A stretch of DNA of 19,056 bases from Oleispira sp964022115 (GCA_964022115.1 CAXIBC010000057.1:1-19056), one strand, 5' to 3'; numbered from the stretch's first letter, positions 1 through 7,167 are shown. The notes: generated by a model not told the origin, from the sequence alone. A program made the numbers and translations.

Positions 1-300
1 TTTAAGCCACTTTCCAAGTTCCCAGAGATGCGTCGTGACCTTGCATTAGTGGTTACCGATGTCACGCCAGTTGCCGATGTTATGTCGTTAATTCGTGAAA
101 AAGCAGGGGACTACCTCACAAAGTTAAACCTTTTTGATATTTATCAGGGCAAAGGCATTGATCCTGATAGAAAAAGCTTAGCTTTGGGCTTGACGTGGCA
201 GCATCCTTCGCGCACTCTGAATGAAGAAGAAGTGAACGAAGCCGTTGAAAATGTACTCGCTCACTTGGCTGATAGGATTGATGCACAATTGAGAGGCTAA
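1..300 (+). CDS. pheT: Phenylalanine-tRNA ligase beta subunit, C-terminal part (5' end outside window)
   Basis: Only the last 99 residues are present; the reading frame is open from base 1 and stops at 298-300. They make up the ferredoxin-fold anticodon-binding (FDX-ACB) domain that ends bacterial PheT. Visible family landmarks are FPEMRRDLALVV near the start, LFDIYQGKGI in the middle and SLALGLTWQHPSRTLNEEEV near the end; these match the E. coli protein closely in order and spacing. PheT pairs with PheS in the alpha2-beta2 enzyme that charges tRNA-Phe in the cytoplasm. The gene is followed after one base by ihfA, the usual pheST-ihfA arrangement, so the two are almost certainly cotranscribed. 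Identification is firm; the catalytic core and the start cannot be seen. Confidence 0.97.
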   Translation, partial: FKPLSKFPEMRRDLALVVTDVTPVADVMSLIREKAGDYLTKLNLFDIYQGKGIDPDRKSLALGLTWQHPSRTLNEEEVNEAVENVLAHLADRIDAQLRG

Positions 301-301
301 T

Positions 302-607
302 ATGCGAGCTCTTACCAAGGCAGAAATGGCGGAACGCCTGTTTGAAGACCTAGGTTTGAATAAACGTGAAGCGAAAGAAATGGTGGATCTCTTTTTTGAT
401 GAGATTCGCCACTCTTTAACGCATAACGAGCAAGTGAAGTTGTCAGGCTTTGGCAACTTCGACCTGCGTGATAAAAGTCAACGTCCAGGGCGTAACCCAA
501 AAACGGGGGAAGAGATTCCAATCTCTGCACGTCGCGTTGTTACCTTCAAACCCGGACAAAAATTAAAAATCCGAGTAGAAGCTTATGCTGGAAGCGAGTC
601 TCAATAG
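302..607 (+). CDS. ihfA: Integration host factor subunit alpha
   Basis: This 101-residue protein has the normal length for IHF-alpha, a DNA-bending nucleoid protein that works as a heterodimer with IhfB. The N-terminal helical part begins MRALTKAEMAERLFEDLGLNK, and the DNA-binding beta-arm carries the family signature GFGNFDLRDKSQRPGRNP at about residues 49-66. This includes the proline at 66 that intercalates at DNA kinks in this family. The conserved TFKPGQKLK follows near residue 81. The start is fixed by the conserved N-terminus and lies one base after the pheT stop, consistent with translational coupling. Its 3' end overlaps the next gene by 23 bases. The alpha rather than beta assignment rests on sequence and on the pheT neighbour. 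Confidence 0.97.
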   Translation: MRALTKAEMAERLFEDLGLNKREAKEMVDLFFDEIRHSLTHNEQVKLSGFGNFDLRDKSQRPGRNPKTGEEIPISARRVVTFKPGQKLKIRVEAYAGSESQ

Positions 608-944
608 CGAGCTGCCGCCTATTCCATCAAAACGCTACTTCAGTATTGGTGAAGTCAGCGAACTATGTGATGTAAAACCTCATGTTCTGCGTTATTGGGA
701 GCAGGAATTCACACAGTTAAAACCTATTAAACGTCGTGGTAATCGTCGTTATTACCAGCGTGAAGACGTTATCCTTGTGCGTGAAATTCGTAACTTATTA
801 TATTTAGAAGGTTATACCATTGGTGGTGCTCGGCAGAAGCTAAACGATCAAGGGGAAGGCGAAACGGCCGCCCATTTTGATCGTGTTTTAATCAAAGAAA
901 TGCTGACAGAGTTGGCCGATCTTAAAAGTATTTTAGAAGAGTAA
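585..944 (+). CDS. MerR-family transcriptional regulator of the pheT-ihfA operon
   Basis: The 119-residue protein carries a MerR-type winged helix-turn-helix: YFSIGEVSELCDVKPHVLRYWEQEF at about residues 18-42 (recognition helix around HVLRYWE), the wing NRRYYQREDV at 53-62, and the helix LYLEGYTIGGARQKL at 72-86. The C-terminal part is short and acidic, with no cysteine or aromatic cluster suggesting metal or drug binding, so the ligand is unknown. It starts 23 bases inside ihfA, implying coupled translation. A MerR-like gene in exactly this place, followed by tRNA-Pro, is the arrangement I know from Pseudomonas (PA2737). DNA binding is clear; targets are not. Confidence 0.93.
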   Translation: MLEASLNSELPPIPSKRYFSIGEVSELCDVKPHVLRYWEQEFTQLKPIKRRGNRRYYQREDVILVREIRNLLYLEGYTIGGARQKLNDQGEGETAAHFDRVLIKEMLTELADLKSILEE

Positions 945-974
945 GCGACTTTTAAATCTAGGTTAGCAATAAGC

Positions 975-1002
975 TTCCAATTATCAAGTACTTAGGTATA
1001 AT
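975..1002 (+). promoter_or_regulatory. Promoter of tRNA-Pro
   Basis: A perfect TATAAT at 997-1002 lies 12 bases before the mature tRNA 5' end. A weak -35 (TTCCAA, 975-980) lies 16 bases upstream of it. The bases just after the -10 are G-rich (CTGGG), as is common for growth-rate-controlled stable-RNA promoters. The -10 is convincing, the -35 weak. Confidence 0.55.
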
Positions 1003-1014
1003 CTGGGTCTGTGT

Positions 1015-1091
1015 CGGAATGTAGCGCAGCTTGGTAGCGCACTTGTCTGGGGGATAAGTGGTCGCAGGTTCAAATCCTGCCATTCCGACCA
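1015..1091 (+). tRNA. tRNA-Pro, anticodon GGG
   Basis: The 77-base gene includes an encoded CCA end. The acceptor stem CGGAATG pairs fully with CATTCCG; the D-arm contains AGCGCAGCTTGGTAGCGC; the anticodon stem CTTGT/ATAAG (one G-U pair) encloses the loop CTGGGGG, giving anticodon GGG; the T-arm is GCAGG-TTCAAAT-CCTGC. The sequence follows the proteobacterial tRNA-Pro(GGG) pattern, which reads the CCC and CCU codons. It sits directly after the pheT-ihfA-merR block, as in pseudomonads. Confidence 0.97.
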
Positions 1092-1152
1092 ATTTAAAAT
1101 ATCTGCTTTACTGCTATGTCTCTTTCTAGATCAACAATCTCTTAGCTCTGCA

Positions 1153-1380
1153 TTAACAATTTAAAAAGTACTCTTTAAGCTCACTTTCTGAAGGTTGTCG
1201 CTGAAAGGCAAGCTGGCCATCAATAATAATATTGGGTGAATGACGAATATTAAGCTGGTTTACTAACTCTGGGTGATCTTCGATATATGTCACACGATAG
1301 TTAACACCTAGGTGCTCTAATTCTTTCTCTATATTAGGTAGATTGAAATCAGTTTTGGTTACTAGTAGCTGAATATTCAT
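1153..1380 (-). CDS. Small thioredoxin-fold protein lacking the CxxC active site
   Basis: The 75-residue protein has the pattern of small thioredoxin/glutaredoxin-like proteins: a first strand MNIQLLVT, a helix NIEKELEHLG, a second strand YRVTYIEDHPELV, the cis-proline turn IRHSPNIIIDG (Pro49) and a closing strand and helix LAFQRQPSESELKEYF. Where the redox CxxC normally follows the first strand, it has TKTDFNLPN with no cysteine; its only cysteine is residue 75, the last one. It probably keeps the fold without disulfide chemistry, perhaps as a binding module. It runs towards tRNA-Pro and away from the desaturase operon. The fold is a judgement from sequence pattern; no specific function can be assigned. 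Confidence 0.75.
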   Translation of the reverse strand: MNIQLLVTKTDFNLPNIEKELEHLGVNYRVTYIEDHPELVNQLNIRHSPNIIIDGQLAFQRQPSESELKEYFLNC

Positions 1381-1592
1381 AATACAAGGCCCTAAATATC
1401 TGTTTCTATTGAATCTATTCTGTAATTCAAAGTGTTTTCTAACGCTTATCTCTGTCTCAAAGTATAGAAGTTGTGCTAGTGATTGGTCCGCTATTGTCGG
1501 TTTATTCAGGTTGTAAGTCTTAATTCGTTCTTATCATAAAAGCATGCCATTATCGTTTTGATTGCAGAGCAGGGTAAACAAGATAGACAAAC

Positions 1593-1610
1593 AGTAAACA
1601 AATGTTTACT
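1593..1610. promoter_or_regulatory. Perfect palindromic operator candidate upstream of the desaturase operon
   Basis: The sequence AGTAAACAAATGTTTACT has two perfect 8-base arms (AGTAAACA / TGTTTACT) around a 2-base centre. A further half-site GTAAACA lies at 1574-1580. It sits 28 bases before the desaturase start and directly upstream of a TATAAT (1622-1627), so a bound protein would cover the -35 region. Its layout resembles the TetR-family DesT operator (roughly AGTGAAC...GTTCACT) that controls the Pseudomonas desCB acyl desaturase genes. The palindrome is seen directly; the regulator is inferred, and no tetR-type gene is in the window. Confidence 0.65.
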
Positions 1611-1621
1611 CTGTTAATTTT

Positions 1622-1627
1622 TATAAT
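1622..1627 (+). promoter_or_regulatory. Candidate -10 element of the desaturase operon
   Basis: A perfect TATAAT lies 11 bases before the ATG at 1639. No good -35 exists at 16-18 bases, and the palindromic operator fills that space, so an activator or a weak promoter is possible. Transcription starting about 7 bases downstream would leave a leader of only a few bases, and no Shine-Dalgarno sequence is visible before the ATG. Confidence 0.4.
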
Positions 1628-1638
1628 AGCCTAATATT

Positions 1639-2802
1639 ATGCAGCAGCCAGCCAGTGTATCTTTGGATTCAGGCAATGAATATGAAGAAATTCACCAAGC
1701 TTTTGAAAACATAAAGCAAAAATACCGTAATGACCTTGGTGAAAAAGACGTTCGCTATATTAAGAAAATTCGACGAAATTCCCGAATTTTTGAAGTGCTG
1801 GGGCGTAGTCTTATTCATATATTACCGGGTCCTTTTGCCCTTATTGGTGTACCATTTTTATTCTTACATCGTAATCTTGAAGCCATTGAAATTGGTCATA
1901 ATGTATTGCATGGCCAATACGATTGTTTTGATGAAATTCCTCAGTTTCATGCAAAGAACTTCCGTTGGAAAGCCCCTGTTGATGAAACCTCTTGGCGACA
2001 AGAACATAATGCTGTGCATCATGTTCATACCAACGTATATGAGAAAGATCCTGATTTAAATCACGGCTTCTTACGGGTTAATAGTCAAGTCCCTCATACT
2101 AAGTTGCATTATTTTCAAGTGCCTATTTATTTATTCTTGTTTTACCCCTTTATGCTGTACAACTTTAATGCACAGAATTTAGGCCGTGTGGATAAATTTA
2201 GAGCACGATATTTTCCTCAAGGTAATAAGGGTTATGCGGTATTAGATGACGATTTACGTTTATCGGAAGCGGAAGTGAGTAAGCGGCATAAACGTGCTGT
2301 TTGGCGAATTTTTGCTAAAGAGTATCTGCTTTTTCCACTGCTTGCGTTATTAACTGGGGCGGGGATGGTTAAAGTATTTTTAGCCAATTTTTTAGCGGAT
2401 GTTATGAATAGCTATTGGATTGCATTGACGATTCAAGCGACACACTTCACTGAACCTCTACAGCCGGAAGATGCGATTAAAAATAAAGGCAAGTGGTACA
2501 TTTCTCAATTGGATTCCTCGGTGAATTTTAAAGGCAATCGCTGGCAGAGTATCTTATGGGGGCACTTAAATTATCAGGTTGAGCATCATTTATTTCCCGA
2601 TATCCCAGCTCACCGTTACCCAGATATGGCCTTAGAAGTTCAGGCAGTATGTAAGCAGTACAATTTACCTTATAAGTGTAATGACAGTTGGCGCGCGGCA
2701 ATTAAAAAGTTTGTAGGAGCCATGTGGACGTATTCTTTTAAAAATCCTGCGGTTAAAGATGAAGCTTCCTTTTTAGATAAGGCGACTGCGCATGTTAAAT
2801 AA
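1639..2802 (+). CDS. Membrane fatty-acid (acyl-CoA/acyl-lipid) desaturase, DesA3-like
   Basis: This 387-residue protein is a di-iron membrane desaturase (FA_desaturase family) that inserts a double bond into an acyl chain. The three histidine boxes are present: HNVLH (87-91) followed by GQYD, HNAVHH (123-128) and QVEHH (313-317). Hydrophobic segments are visible at about 57-78, 160-175 and 228-265. The HNVLHGQYD box, the HH-x-TN spacing after box two and the company of a dedicated reductase recall Mycobacterium DesA3 with its partner Rv3230c. The glutamine in the last box is also seen in front-end desaturases, so regiochemistry and substrate cannot be told. The reductase gene overlaps its end by 11 bases, which implies coupled translation. 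The start is the first ATG, but no ribosome binding site precedes it; the conserved motif GEKDVRY at about 34-40 shows that at most a few residues are uncertain. Confidence 0.93.
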   Translation: MQQPASVSLDSGNEYEEIHQAFENIKQKYRNDLGEKDVRYIKKIRRNSRIFEVLGRSLIHILPGPFALIGVPFLFLHRNLEAIEIGHNVLHGQYDCFDEIPQFHAKNFRWKAPVDETSWRQEHNAVHHVHTNVYEKDPDLNHGFLRVNSQVPHTKLHYFQVPIYLFLFYPFMLYNFNAQNLGRVDKFRARYFPQGNKGYAVLDDDLRLSEAEVSKRHKRAVWRIFAKEYLLFPLLALLTGAGMVKVFLANFLADVMNSYWIALTIQATHFTEPLQPEDAIKNKGKWYISQLDSSVNFKGNRWQSILWGHLNYQVEHHLFPDIPAHRYPDMALEVQAVCKQYNLPYKCNDSWRAAIKKFVGAMWTYSFKNPAVKDEASFLDKATAHVK

Positions 2803-3925
2803 GTTTTTAACGGATGGTTTGACGAAAGCCTTAAGCCTTATGCATCCTTGGTTAGTTAAAACCTTAGGTCGTGACCGTTTAGAGTACCTTGCCAGTAATA
2901 CCACCAATGAAGTGACTAAAAAATTAGATCCTTTTATTTGGACTTATGACTGCAAAGCTAAAGTTATTGCGATTCGTCAGGAGACGAGAGATACCAAGAC
3001 CTTCGTTTTGTTACCTAATCAACATTTTTCTGCGCCAGTTGCTGGGCAGCATATTGAGCTAAGTTCCATCGGCCCCAATAGTGATGCTGCACGCTGTTAT
3101 ACTCTATCTGAAATTACATCTGAGACCGTTTCGATTACGGTAAAGTTAAATCCCGATGGTGAAGTATCACCCTGGTTACATGATCATATCGAAGTAGGGC
3201 AGGTATTTGATATTTCATCGCCACGAGGAAAGTTTGTTCACCGTGATCAAGAGCAGGTACTATTTATTTCTGCGGGCTCGGGTATTACTCCTGCTTTTTC
3301 TATAATCAATCATATTTTGGCTCAGCCTAATGCATCGGTGGCTGCTGAAATTGGTCTTTTTTACCGTACGCAAAGCCCAGATAATACAATTTTCGCTCAA
3401 TGCTTAGCTAAACTTGAATCGGCTAATAAGCAGGTTAAGGTCGAGCTCAGTTATTCTCGCTTACCTGTTGATATTGTTACTCCTTCATTTATTGATCAAT
3501 TGATGGCAGCTTACCCAAATATTAAACAGCAACATATTTATTTATGTGGGCCCGAGTTATTTAGGAATGACGTAATCCAGTACTTGGAGTCCATTGATTT
3601 TGACATGAATAATTTGGATATTGAACAGTTCACCTTGCCCACGTTGTCGCCAGATCAGCAATCAACTAAAAAACTGGATGAAGATGTGACGGTGATACTT
3701 AAATCTCAAAATATTCATTTTGTGATATCGGCGGGTGACTGCAATAAAACGATTTTAGAAGCAGCAGAAGCGCAAGGGGTTGTGATGGAGCACGGTTGCC
3801 GCTCGGGCATGTGTGGTTCTTGTAAAACTAACTTAGTATCGGGTGAAGTAACGGGTCATAAAATAGGCCGCAGCATTTATCCTTGTACGGCTTATCCAGC
3901 ATCGACCCAAATTGTATTAGACTAA
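2792..3925 (+). CDS. FAD/2Fe-2S flavodoxin-reductase-like oxidoreductase, electron donor for the desaturase
   Basis: The 377-residue protein has three modules in order: an FAD-binding barrel with the RxYT motif (Arg101-Thr104), an NAD(P)H-binding domain with GSGITP at 162-167 and the closing CGPELF at 252-257, and a C-terminal plant-type [2Fe-2S] ferredoxin domain with cysteines 336, 341, 344 and 365 in the expected C-x4-C-x2-C...C pattern. It should pass electrons from NAD(P)H through FAD and the cluster to the di-iron centre of the overlapping desaturase, as Rv3230c does for DesA3. The N-terminal 45 residues or so (SLMHPWLVKTLGRDRLEYL) precede the reductase core and resemble the extension found in this subgroup. 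The preference for NADPH or NADH cannot be judged. The start lies 11 bases inside the desaturase gene, so the two proteins are probably made together. Confidence 0.93.
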   Translation: MLNKFLTDGLTKALSLMHPWLVKTLGRDRLEYLASNTTNEVTKKLDPFIWTYDCKAKVIAIRQETRDTKTFVLLPNQHFSAPVAGQHIELSSIGPNSDAARCYTLSEITSETVSITVKLNPDGEVSPWLHDHIEVGQVFDISSPRGKFVHRDQEQVLFISAGSGITPAFSIINHILAQPNASVAAEIGLFYRTQSPDNTIFAQCLAKLESANKQVKVELSYSRLPVDIVTPSFIDQLMAAYPNIKQQHIYLCGPELFRNDVIQYLESIDFDMNNLDIEQFTLPTLSPDQQSTKKLDEDVTVILKSQNIHFVISAGDCNKTILEAAEAQGVVMEHGCRSGMCGSCKTNLVSGEVTGHKIGRSIYPCTAYPASTQIVLD

Positions 3926-3935
3926 TCAAATACGC

Positions 3936-4190
3936 CTACACCAATAATGAAGAAGAGAGTCGCCCTAAATCGGTAGCCGTATTAGAGGTGACTTCAATGG
4001 CTTTTGCCATTCCATTTTCAGAGATGTTGCGAAAGGCTCTAATGTGAGGCAAACAGTCAATTTCTCGCCAAAATATAGCCGCTTGAATAAGTCTTGGACT
4101 GGTTAATACTTCTCTTTTTGTAACTTCGACTAGGTAGGATTCAACCTGAGTTTGGTTGACTATCGTGGTTACTTTAATCGCGTATGGCAT
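3936..4190 (-). CDS. Hypothetical small protein (84 aa)
   Basis: I do not recognise this protein. It begins MPYAIKVTTIVNQTQVESYLVEVTKREV, which reads as two beta-strands, and continues with a probable helix (RLIQAAIFWREIDCLPHIRAF). There is no signal peptide, membrane segment or metal motif, and only one cysteine. A good ribosome binding site (AGGAAG, 6 bases before the ATG on the minus strand) makes a real gene likely. It converges on the reductase gene with a 10-base gap, so it belongs to a separate transcript. Confidence 0.6.
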   Translation of the reverse strand: MPYAIKVTTIVNQTQVESYLVEVTKREVLTSPRLIQAAIFWREIDCLPHIRAFRNISENGMAKAIEVTSNTATDLGRLSSSLLV

Positions 4191-4278
4191 CTTGCTTCCT
4201 GCAAATAGACATGATTGTAGTGATACAGTTTAGTATAAATTCTATATATATATAAATAGTAAATGAAATTACCAGCGA

Positions 4279-4374
4279 TTAAAGCGCGAGCAGTTTATCG
4301 GCGGTTGAGAATACGAAAGGTGACATAATTATCACTGTGATTATAGCGATCCAATCAGCATTTTTTCTTAACAT
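4279..4374 (-). CDS. Possible 31-residue single-span membrane peptide
   Basis: This short frame encodes a basic start (MLRKNAD), a hydrophobic stretch WIAIITVIIMSPFVFS and a short polar end. This looks like one transmembrane helix or a short secreted peptide. An AAGGA ribosome binding site lies 7 bases before the ATG on the minus strand. A TATACT sits further upstream at about 4422-4427 without a clear -35. It is the only frame with such support in the 337-base gap between 4190 and the DUF4124 gene. That gap otherwise holds a (TA)6 tract at 4243-4254 and AT-rich sequence. No homologue is recalled, so this remains a candidate. Confidence 0.4.
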   Translation of the reverse strand: MLRKNADWIAIITVIIMSPFVFSTADKLLAL

Positions 4375-4527
4375 GATACATTCCTTGTATGTTAATAAAA
4401 TAGTCATCTATCAGACTGCTAGTATATGTTTATTATGATAAATATAGAATCAGGAAAAAGAACGAGTGGTCTGTAAAAACATCGTCTATGCTGAAAAAGT
4501 GTGATCGATTTGAACTATGGAGAACTT

Positions 4528-4995
4528 ATGCGATTGTCTAGAAGCGTATTAACCCTCAGTCTAGTTAGTTTTGTTATGTCGGCCTATGGTGAGGTGTATC
4601 AACGTACCGATGCCAAAGGGCGTATGCATTTCTCTGATAGCCCTTTAACAAGCTATCAGGCCAGTGGTTATGGCAAGGCTCACGCAAGTATCCAAACTAA
4701 AATCAAAAAAAGTGACCATAAAGCCCTTGCCAATGTCGCCAAACGATTAAAGAAAGATCGTTTGCAACGAGAGGCGAAGCGTAAACAAGTATTAAAAAAG
4801 AGTTACCAAAAACGTAAAAAGCAGCAGAAAATACTGGCCATTGCCAAGCAACGTAAGACATTGTGTCGCTTGGCTCGGAAAAAGGAAGATCTAGCGTTTC
4901 GCAAACGTGGTCAAGGTCAGAACTTAACTCAGATGCGTAACGCTTTAGCAAATTATGAAAAAAAGCGCGATATTCGTAAGCTTAGGTGCCAATAA
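4528..4995 (+). CDS. Secreted DUF4124-domain protein
   Basis: The start at 4528 is preferred over a GTG at 4501 because GGAG at 4519-4522 is well placed and the protein then begins with a clean signal peptide (MRLSRSVLTLSLVSFVMSAYG, cut near residues 20-21). The next segment, EVYQRTDAKGRMHFSDSPL, is the DUF4124 motif (x-x-Y-x-W/R-x-D-x-x-G-x-x-H-F-S/T-D-x-P) found at the N-terminus of many gammaproteobacterial periplasmic proteins. The remaining ~100 residues are extremely rich in Lys and Arg, probably helical (KRKKQQKILAIAKQRKTL), with two cysteines. The function of DUF4124 is unknown; an envelope location is supported. The gene ends 3 bases from the convergent kinase gene. Confidence 0.85.
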   Translation: MRLSRSVLTLSLVSFVMSAYGEVYQRTDAKGRMHFSDSPLTSYQASGYGKAHASIQTKIKKSDHKALANVAKRLKKDRLQREAKRKQVLKKSYQKRKKQQKILAIAKQRKTLCRLARKKEDLAFRKRGQGQNLTQMRNALANYEKKRDIRKLRCQ

Positions 4996-4998
4996 TTA

Positions 4999-6975
4999 CT
5001 AGCGATTTTGAAAGGTAATGGTGAGCTTTAATCCGCCATCATTACCTACAGCAGGAATGATGGTCCCACCTAACAAATCTGTAATAATATTTTTCACCAA
5101 ATACATACCTAGCCCCATTTTCTTTTGGCTGCCTCTTGCTTTGGTATAAAAGGGCAAAAACAATTGCGCCAGCTCAGTATCCGATAAACCATCACCATTA
5201 TCTGAAATGATCAAACTCAGTATTTGATTGGATTGCATCAGTGTAACGTTAACCTTAGGATTTTCTTGTGAGCAGCTGGTCATTACATGCGTTATGACAT
5301 TATCGAATAATTGATTAAAAACTAATAAAAAAGCGCTCGGGTGAGAATGGATAAGACACTTGTTGGGTAGTGCCAAATTAAAATCAATTTTATCCTGATA
5401 GGTTAAAGTTCGATCTTGAATGAGGTGTACGAGATCAAATTCAGTCGCTGGGTGGTCTTTCTTCTTGATCGATATATTACTAAATACATGGGTGAGGGAG
5501 GCAAGGGTTGCAGAAGATGTAGCAATCATCTTAATCGCCTCGTCTTGTTGCTCAATGTAAGGTAATAACTCCTCCTTAGAGAGTGTTTCATTATTAATGC
5601 ATTTTAAATCACGGTTGATTGTATCTAGAAACGAGTTTGATAAACCAATATTACCAATGGGAGTATTCATTTCGTGTGATACCCCTATGATGAGCTGTTG
5701 TAGCGCTGACATTCGTTCTTGTTTTTCGTGAATCAAGGATTGTTTAGCCTGCATTCTCTCTGTTTGTAATCTTTGTATTCGCTCTCCTAAAGCAAGGGAG
5801 AGCAAGACTATTTCAAGAAAAGAACCAATTTGATAACCGTATTGAGTAAAGAAATTACTGGGTAAGAATCCTAGGGTTCGCAAGTTTGCAGTGACCATGC
5901 CGATGATCAGTACCGCCCAAGCAATGGTGAATAATCGTGCTGATGATTGTCCTTTTCGCCAATTACGTAATCCTAAATAAAAGGCTGACGCTGTGATGAT
6001 GATGCTCAGCATGTTCATTAACGGGATAAAGAACTTATAAGGGATCACTGGTATTAATATTAAACTGATGGCCGCAAACGTTAATAATATTTTGTAACCG
6101 TTATAAATGCGTGGGCTGGTTTGTTTAATATTCAGAAATGTAGTAATAAATAAAATGGTAAATATTTGATTGAGAGAAAATGCCAGTGGCATAGCAAACT
6201 GATTCAGCTCTGGCCATTGGGGCCAAAGAAATTGAAAGCCTGAGCCTTCGTACGACATATGAAATAGTGCAAACGAGCAGACAAAACCACTGTATAAAAA
6301 GTAGGTAGGCGAACGAGTCATAAAGAAAATAAATAGGTTGTATAACATCATCACTAGCATTAACGAGAGATAGCCACCACGAAAGAAGTCGTTAATTGCG
6401 AGATAATCATCAAGGGTTTGTTTATCAATAAGGGATATGGGTAATTGATAAGAGCCCTCAGTGGTTACATGAAGGTAGAGGTAGTTATCACCCGGCTGTA
6501 AATCAAGTGCTATGACGTAGTTAGGATTAAAGCGCGCTCTTGGCTGGAAAGGAAGGCGATCGCCAGTCTCAGTAAGTTGGCACTCAGTAGTCGGGTTGTT
6601 GACAATTTCCGCTTGGCAAAGATAAAGCGAAATCCTATCTAGCGGGGGGTAGGTGATTCGAATAAACCAATCCAGATCAGCTTGCTGTAGTCTGATTGTA
6701 CTTTTAAACCAATAAGAGTTTGCGCTAAAACCCAGGTTGAGAGTATCGGTATTAGATGACTGCCAATCTTGTATGCGGCTAATCTTTGTTATTGGAGTAT
6801 GGCCTTGAGTATCTTGCCAAAATCCCAAGTATTGGCTTATTTCGTAGTCTCCTGCATGTTCAAGGGTAAAGCTCGAGCTGATGTTTGTAGAAGTACTGGG
6901 ACTTGAAGAAGCATAGAGGCTGGAGGAGGCCAGCATTAATAAAATGCTTATTAGGGTAAAAATACGACCTAGCAT
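4999..6975 (-). CDS. Orphan sensor histidine kinase with 7TMR-DISM input domain
   Basis: The frame is open from an ATG at 7014, but the ATG at 6975 has a strong AAGGA site 5 bases upstream and gives a proper signal peptide (MLGRIFTLISILLMLASSSLYA), so 658 residues are proposed. A periplasmic 7TMR-DISMED2-type beta domain follows (about 37-177), then about seven membrane helices (200-397), a short coiled segment (RIQRLQTERMQAKQSL), the phospho-acceptor box SHEMNTPI (His434), and an HATPase with an N box around 553-563, DNGDGLS (592-598) and GLGMYLV (621-627). In this class the extracellular domain probably binds carbohydrate-like or other small ligands, and the kinase phosphorylates a response regulator. 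No receiver domain is in the protein or the window, so the partner is elsewhere. It is transcribed divergently from the jet operon. Confidence 0.93.
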   Translation of the reverse strand: MLGRIFTLISILLMLASSSLYASSSPSTSTNISSSFTLEHAGDYEISQYLGFWQDTQGHTPITKISRIQDWQSSNTDTLNLGFSANSYWFKSTIRLQQADLDWFIRITYPPLDRISLYLCQAEIVNNPTTECQLTETGDRLPFQPRARFNPNYVIALDLQPGDNYLYLHVTTEGSYQLPISLIDKQTLDDYLAINDFFRGGYLSLMLVMMLYNLFIFFMTRSPTYFLYSGFVCSFALFHMSYEGSGFQFLWPQWPELNQFAMPLAFSLNQIFTILFITTFLNIKQTSPRIYNGYKILLTFAAISLILIPVIPYKFFIPLMNMLSIIITASAFYLGLRNWRKGQSSARLFTIAWAVLIIGMVTANLRTLGFLPSNFFTQYGYQIGSFLEIVLLSLALGERIQRLQTERMQAKQSLIHEKQERMSALQQLIIGVSHEMNTPIGNIGLSNSFLDTINRDLKCINNETLSKEELLPYIEQQDEAIKMIATSSATLASLTHVFSNISIKKKDHPATEFDLVHLIQDRTLTYQDKIDFNLALPNKCLIHSHPSAFLLVFNQLFDNVITHVMTSCSQENPKVNVTLMQSNQILSLIISDNGDGLSDTELAQLFLPFYTKARGSQKKMGLGMYLVKNIITDLLGGTIIPAVGNDGGLKLTITFQNR

Positions 6976-7167
6976 GCGAATCCTTGCAAATGGTATTGTA
7001 CGAAAAATGCGCATTGTATCAGCATATAGAGGGATGCTCTATGAGAGAAATGCGTTGTAATACCTCTACATTATGTCAAATATACAATCACTTTAAAGCA
7101 ATACTAGCCTTGAGCCTCAGCTTTGATTAATCTAGGTGGTTCGAATTTAGCTGGCATTATTATTTGT

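Noticed and set aside
1015..1152. tRNA-Pro as an integration site for a mobile island
   Set aside because: No second copy of the tRNA 3' end was seen in the window, and there is no integrase or phage-like gene; the downstream genes look like ordinary chromosomal ones.
4243..4254. (TA)6 tract as a phase-variable promoter spacer
   Set aside because: It is short, and the nearby minus-strand TATACT has no properly spaced -35, so there is no real support for phase variation.
7123..7167. TTG start giving JetA 15 extra residues
   Set aside because: The extra residues do not resemble the family N-terminus, which begins at MFFDQQRGQFF (ATG 7168).
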